From: Acinetobacter sp. NIPH 2699 | Lineage (GTDB): Bacteria > Pseudomonadota > Gammaproteobacteria > Pseudomonadales > Moraxellaceae | Assembly: GCF_022549355.1 (NCBI RefSeq) | Contig: NZ_JAKZGL010000008.1 | Span: 62,001-126,000, forward strand | Length of the DNA stretch: 64,000 nucleotides | Direction of reading: 5' to 3' | Part shown: one piece after another, positions 61,363 through 64,000 of the stretch | How positions within the stretch are numbered: the stretch's first letter is position 1 | Layout of the letters: every line of letters begins with the position of its first letter | Notes under the pieces: model-generated | Told to the model about the DNA's origin: nothing | Databases searched by the model: none | The model's input: only the letters and a program-made list of their open reading frames with translations | Made by a program: the position numbers and the translations under genes

Positions 61363-62097
61363 ATGAAAAAATGGCTTTTGACAGGACTGATTGTTTTCCT
61401 TGGACCCACGGCATATGCAATGCAACACCAAACGATCAATGCGGATCATGCGACTTATGATGTAATCAAAGTAACGAATCTCAGTCAGTTGGAACTCTAT
61501 TTAAAAAGTCCTCAAACGAATCGTTATTATCAGAAATTTTCAAATATTCAACAAGCGTTGCCCAGATGTGCACAACTTAACTTTGCAATGAATGCCGGTA
61601 TGTACCACGCTAATTTTCAGCCAGTCGGGCTTTATGTAGAAAAAGGGCAAAAGTTTTCGATGCTAAACGAAGCTAAGGGCTTTGGTAACTTCTTTATGCA
61701 ACCGAATGGCGTACTGGCTTGGAATCATCAACAAGCCACGATCAAAACGACAGCCGACTATAAACACCAAGGATTTAACGCTTTATATGCAACGCAATCA
61801 GGACCAATGTTGCTTTATAACAGAAAAATAAATCGCAACTTTTTAGTTGATTCAAGTTCATTGAAGATTCGAAATGGTGTTGGTGTTAAAAATAATCAGT
61901 TGTACTTTGTGATTTCTCGGCAGCAAGTGAGTTTTTATCAATTTGCGCAATTTTTTAAACAACAATTAAAAATAGATCATGCTTTATATTTAGATGGTTC
62001 AATTTCCAGTCTATATTCAGGATCAACCAAACAACATGATCAAATGTTTAATTTAGGGCCGATTGTCGCAGAAGTTGATCGTAGTGTATGTAAATAA
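61363..62097 (+). CDS. Phosphodiester glycosidase-family (DUF2233/NAGPA) protein
   Basis: A 244-residue secreted protein: signal peptide (ends AYA-MQ), followed by the DUF2233/NAGPA domain (CAQLNFAMNAGMYHANFQPVGLYVEKGQ, NFFMQPNGVLAWN, ATQSGPMLLYNRKIN, RNGVGVKNNQLYFVIS, ALYLDGSISSLYSGS). In eukaryotes the domain uncovers the mannose-6-phosphate phosphodiester; bacterial members are thought to act on phosphodiester glycans, but no substrate is known. It ends before a perfect terminator. An overlapping frame upstream (61236-61460) is not supported. Confidence 0.85.
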   Translation: MKKWLLTGLIVFLGPTAYAMQHQTINADHATYDVIKVTNLSQLELYLKSPQTNRYYQKFSNIQQALPRCAQLNFAMNAGMYHANFQPVGLYVEKGQKFSMLNEAKGFGNFFMQPNGVLAWNHQQATIKTTADYKHQGFNALYATQSGPMLLYNRKINRNFLVDSSSLKIRNGVGVKNNQLYFVISRQQVSFYQFAQFFKQQLKIDHALYLDGSISSLYSGSTKQHDQMFNLGPIVAEVDRSVCK

Positions 62098-62133
62098 AAT
62101 CCCTAGTCTCTTTAAAGAGACTAGGGATATTTT
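62095..62133. terminator. Bidirectional rho-independent terminator
   Basis: ATCCCTAGTCTCTT and AAGAGACTAGGGAT (62099-62112 / 62115-62128) form a perfect 14-bp stem with a TA centre, flanked by A and T runs. It serves the convergent DUF2233 and 75-residue genes. Confidence 0.93.
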
Positions 62134-62360
62134 TATTGAAGAGGCGGTTTGATGAGTGCCAGCAACTCTTTGCGACTATAGCCTCGAGAAATAAGTACTT
62201 TTTTGATGCCTTTGATCACATCTTCATCTGTTGCTTTAACTAAAGCATCCAGCAGTTGTTCATTTGATTTGCAAGAACAATCATTTTCAACACAAGAAGT
62301 TTGGTTCTTGTGTTCATTATATTGCTGTTCCGCAGTGAACAGTTTTTGCCAAAAACTCAT
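62133..62360 (-). CDS. Hypothetical cysteine-containing protein, 75 residues
   Basis: A small soluble protein (MSFWQKLFTAEQQYNEHKNQTS) with a short Cys cluster CVENDCSC near residues 23-30 that may bind metal or form disulfides, followed by an alpha-helical C-terminal half (DVIKGIKKVLISRGYSRKELLALIKPPLQ). No known family. It ends in the shared terminator, so it is a plausible gene. Confidence 0.6.
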   Translation of the reverse strand: MSFWQKLFTAEQQYNEHKNQTSCVENDCSCKSNEQLLDALVKATDEDVIKGIKKVLISRGYSRKELLALIKPPLQ

Positions 62361-62608
62361 AGAGCCTTCATATACAGCCTAACATAGTTCGAAATATAAC
62401 CAATCTAAAATAAATTACAAGCCAAGAACAGTGATAAAAGCAGCAGTTGAACTCAAATTTTTCCGATGATGATTAATGAAATCAACGAAATTATGACAGG
62501 CTCATAGCTTGAACTTTGTGAAAAATTGTATTTTGTCTAAAAATATAGTTAAATAATAAGGGTTTATTAAATCCCTTATTATTTTTCTGTTACATAGACA
62601 TAATTTGT

Positions 62609-63694
62609 TTAAATCTTTTCGAGCAAAACGCCTGATTCAACATGGTGCGTAAAAGGGAATTGATCGAACATGGCAAACTTACGAATACGATGTGTTTCAG
62701 CCAAGGTTTTCAAATTGTCATGTAAGGTATCAGGGTTACATGAGATATAAATAATGCGTTCGAAACCTTGCAGTAATTTAAGCGTTTCGTCATCAATCCC
62801 TGCACGTGGTGGATCGACAAAGATGGTGTCAAAGTCATAGCTTTGAATATCAATATTGGCTTCTTGCAAACGTCTAAATTCACGTTCACCTTGATAGGCT
62901 TGGGTAAATTCTTCAGCAGATAAACGCGCGACTTGAATATTCTCAATTTTATTTTGTTCAATATTCCATTGCGCTGCATATACAGACGACTTGGCGAGTT
63001 CTGTTGCGAGGACACGATTAAACTTTAAAGACAGTGGAAGGGTAAAGTTACCATTGCCACAATACAATTCTAAAAGGTCTTTCTGTGAAGCTTCTGCTGC
63101 ATCACAGGCCCATTCCAGCATATGCTGGCATACTTGTGCATTGGGTTGAGTAAAACTACTTTCAATTTGTTTGTATTTAAACGTTCGTCCATGTACGTTG
63201 AGTTGCTCAACCACATAATCATCACCAATAATGACTTTTTGACCGCGACTTCGACCCATAATTTTAATATTGAGCTTTTCAGCTAAAGCTTTAGCAGCAA
63301 TTTCCCATTCTGCATCTAATTTTCGATGGTAAATCAGTGTAACTAACATTTCACCGCTTAATGTCGCAAGGAAGTCAGCTTCAAAAATACGTTGAGATAA
63401 AATTGGCGTTGCTTTTAATTCTTGTAATAAACGTGGCATTAATTCGTTGATACTACGATCTGCAATTGGAAACTCATCGACACGAACGACTTCTTTTTGT
63501 TTGCCATCTTCAGCACGTTCAAACATAGCATAGAACAAATCATCTTCTGTATGCCAGAGACGAAATTCGGCACGCATACGAAAATGTTGTTCAGCGGATT
63601 GAAAGACTTCTAAAGTGGGTGGATTGAACGGAGCAAATTGTGTGGTGATTCGTTCAATTTTCTCTTGAAGTTGCTGTTGATAAGATACGGTCAT
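62609..63694 (-). CDS. trmA: tRNA (uracil-5-)-methyltransferase TrmA
   Basis: Makes m5U54 (ribothymidine) in tRNAs with SAM; 361 residues. The signatures [44 protein letters not shown] (SAM site), [17 protein letters not shown], and catalytic Cys in YISCNPDTL are all intact. The ATG at 63694 is preferred over an upstream TTG at 63703. Single gene. Confidence 0.94.
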   Translation of the reverse strand: MTVSYQQQLQEKIERITTQFAPFNPPTLEVFQSAEQHFRMRAEFRLWHTEDDLFYAMFERAEDGKQKEVVRVDEFPIADRSINELMPRLLQELKATPILSQRIFEADFLATLSGEMLVTLIYHRKLDAEWEIAAKALAEKLNIKIMGRSRGQKVIIGDDYVVEQLNVHGRTFKYKQIESSFTQPNAQVCQHMLEWACDAAEASQKDLLELYCGNGNFTLPLSLKFNRVLATELAKSSVYAAQWNIEQNKIENIQVARLSAEEFTQAYQGEREFRRLQEANIDIQSYDFDTIFVDPPRAGIDDETLKLLQGFERIIYISCNPDTLHDNLKTLAETHRIRKFAMFDQFPFTHHVESGVLLEKI

Positions 63695-63902
63695 AACTAC
63701 CAAAAATACAAAACAAATTTAGCTGTGAATGGTATCAAAATTTTGTGGATTGACCTAGTTCTGATTGAGCCGATAATGGCAACTTTAACTAGCGTGAATT
63801 CAATTAAAATACACCATCAACTTATCGAAAAATAACTGCCTTATATTAGATTTTGTCTAAAAGGCTATGCTCAACTGAACTTAACTATTTATATATGAAT
63901 AA

Positions 63903-63937
63903 TAAAAAACCCGAACCATGTAAACATGATTCGGGCT
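63903..63937 (-). terminator. rho-independent terminator of the putA-like gene
   Basis: CCCGAACCATGT and ACATGATTCGGG pair with a single C-A mismatch around an AA centre; on the minus strand a T-run follows. It ends 20 bases after the stop codon of the partial gene at the right edge. Confidence 0.88.
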
Positions 63938-63956
63938 AGGAGATTGAAGACCTAAA

Positions 63957-64000
63957 TTAGTCTTCAGATAAAGTCATCAAACTCGCATTACCGCCTGCTG
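63957..64000 (-). CDS. putA: C-terminal end of a probable PutA, cut by the window edge
   Basis: Only the last 13 codons and stop are present. They encode AGGNASLMTLSED, which resembles the C-terminal end of proteobacterial bifunctional proline dehydrogenase/1-pyrroline-5-carboxylate dehydrogenase, where a GGNASLM stretch ends the aldehyde dehydrogenase domain. The short length makes this tentative. Confidence 0.5.
   Translation of the reverse strand, partial: AGGNASLMTLSED

Noticed and set aside
61236..61460. 74-codon frame with a hydrophobic start upstream of the DUF2233 gene
   Set aside because: It overlaps the signal peptide and start of the well-supported DUF2233 gene by about 100 bases in another frame and has no ribosome site of note.

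Overview
The window reads as a chromosomal segment of an Acinetobacter species (Moraxellaceae), though not identified to species. The clues are the TyrA-AroA fusion directly after pheA, DUF4882 and Balon-type proteins, QseBC with a YgiW protein, low-GC codon use and the general gene content. Almost all of it is coding, with short gaps and many clear stem-loop/T-run terminators. No rRNA, CRISPR array, prophage or intact insertion sequence was seen.

Layout. 1-10.3 kb: DUF4198 protein (start outside the window), queH, metR, a YeaL-type membrane protein, a divergent Rrf2 regulator/thioredoxin-reductase-like pair with twin operators, a heme-oxygenase-like putative diiron protein facing a TetR regulator, fpr, trmO and an orphan GspE-type ATPase. 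10.4-18.6 kb: YgiW-like protein with a QseBC-like two-component system, a small Fur-boxed hemP on the minus strand, a MutT-ThiE fusion, PBP1B with a downstream TPR lipoprotein (LpoP-like), nadK and yeaC. 18.8-24.8 kb: an accessory type VI secretion island (VgrG, translationally coupled cargo toxin, two immunity candidates). 24.9-34.2 kb: ybiB-like, acyl-CoA dehydrogenase, a Fur-boxed siderophore esterase, pheA, tyrA-aroA, an Lrp-type regulator, yebC and an acyltransferase. 34.3-43.2 kb: tRNA-CAU, small hypotheticals, a DUF4882 lipoprotein and a chaperone-usher fimbrial operon. 43.2-48 kb: bioB, queG, nnr, ruvC and initiator tRNA. 48-50.5 kb: three cold-shock genes, two of them in a tandem duplicated unit whose second copy carries a decayed partner gene. 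50.4-64 kb: small membrane and lipoproteins, fxsA, metK, tkt, osmC-like, a Balon-type hibernation factor, yceI, a TopAI/YjhX-GNAT toxin-antitoxin-like pair, an LRAT protein, a phosphodiester glycosidase, trmA and the tail of a probable putA.

How the genes work together. Methionine/SAM metabolism appears as metR and metK, each with a MetR-type TGAA-N5-TTCA box upstream. Iron control shows as two Fur boxes (hemP, esterase). tRNA modification is well represented (queH, queG, trmO, trmA). Envelope and surface functions are PBP1B plus its likely activator, the fimbria, and the T6SS effector island.

Most interesting: the TopAI/YjhX-GNAT pair with a seven-residue leader ORF and hairpin upstream, the Balon homologue, the VgrG effector-immunity island, the cold-shock tandem duplication, and three small genes missed at ordinary length cut-offs (hemP, a 38-residue membrane protein and a 59-residue hydrophilic protein).
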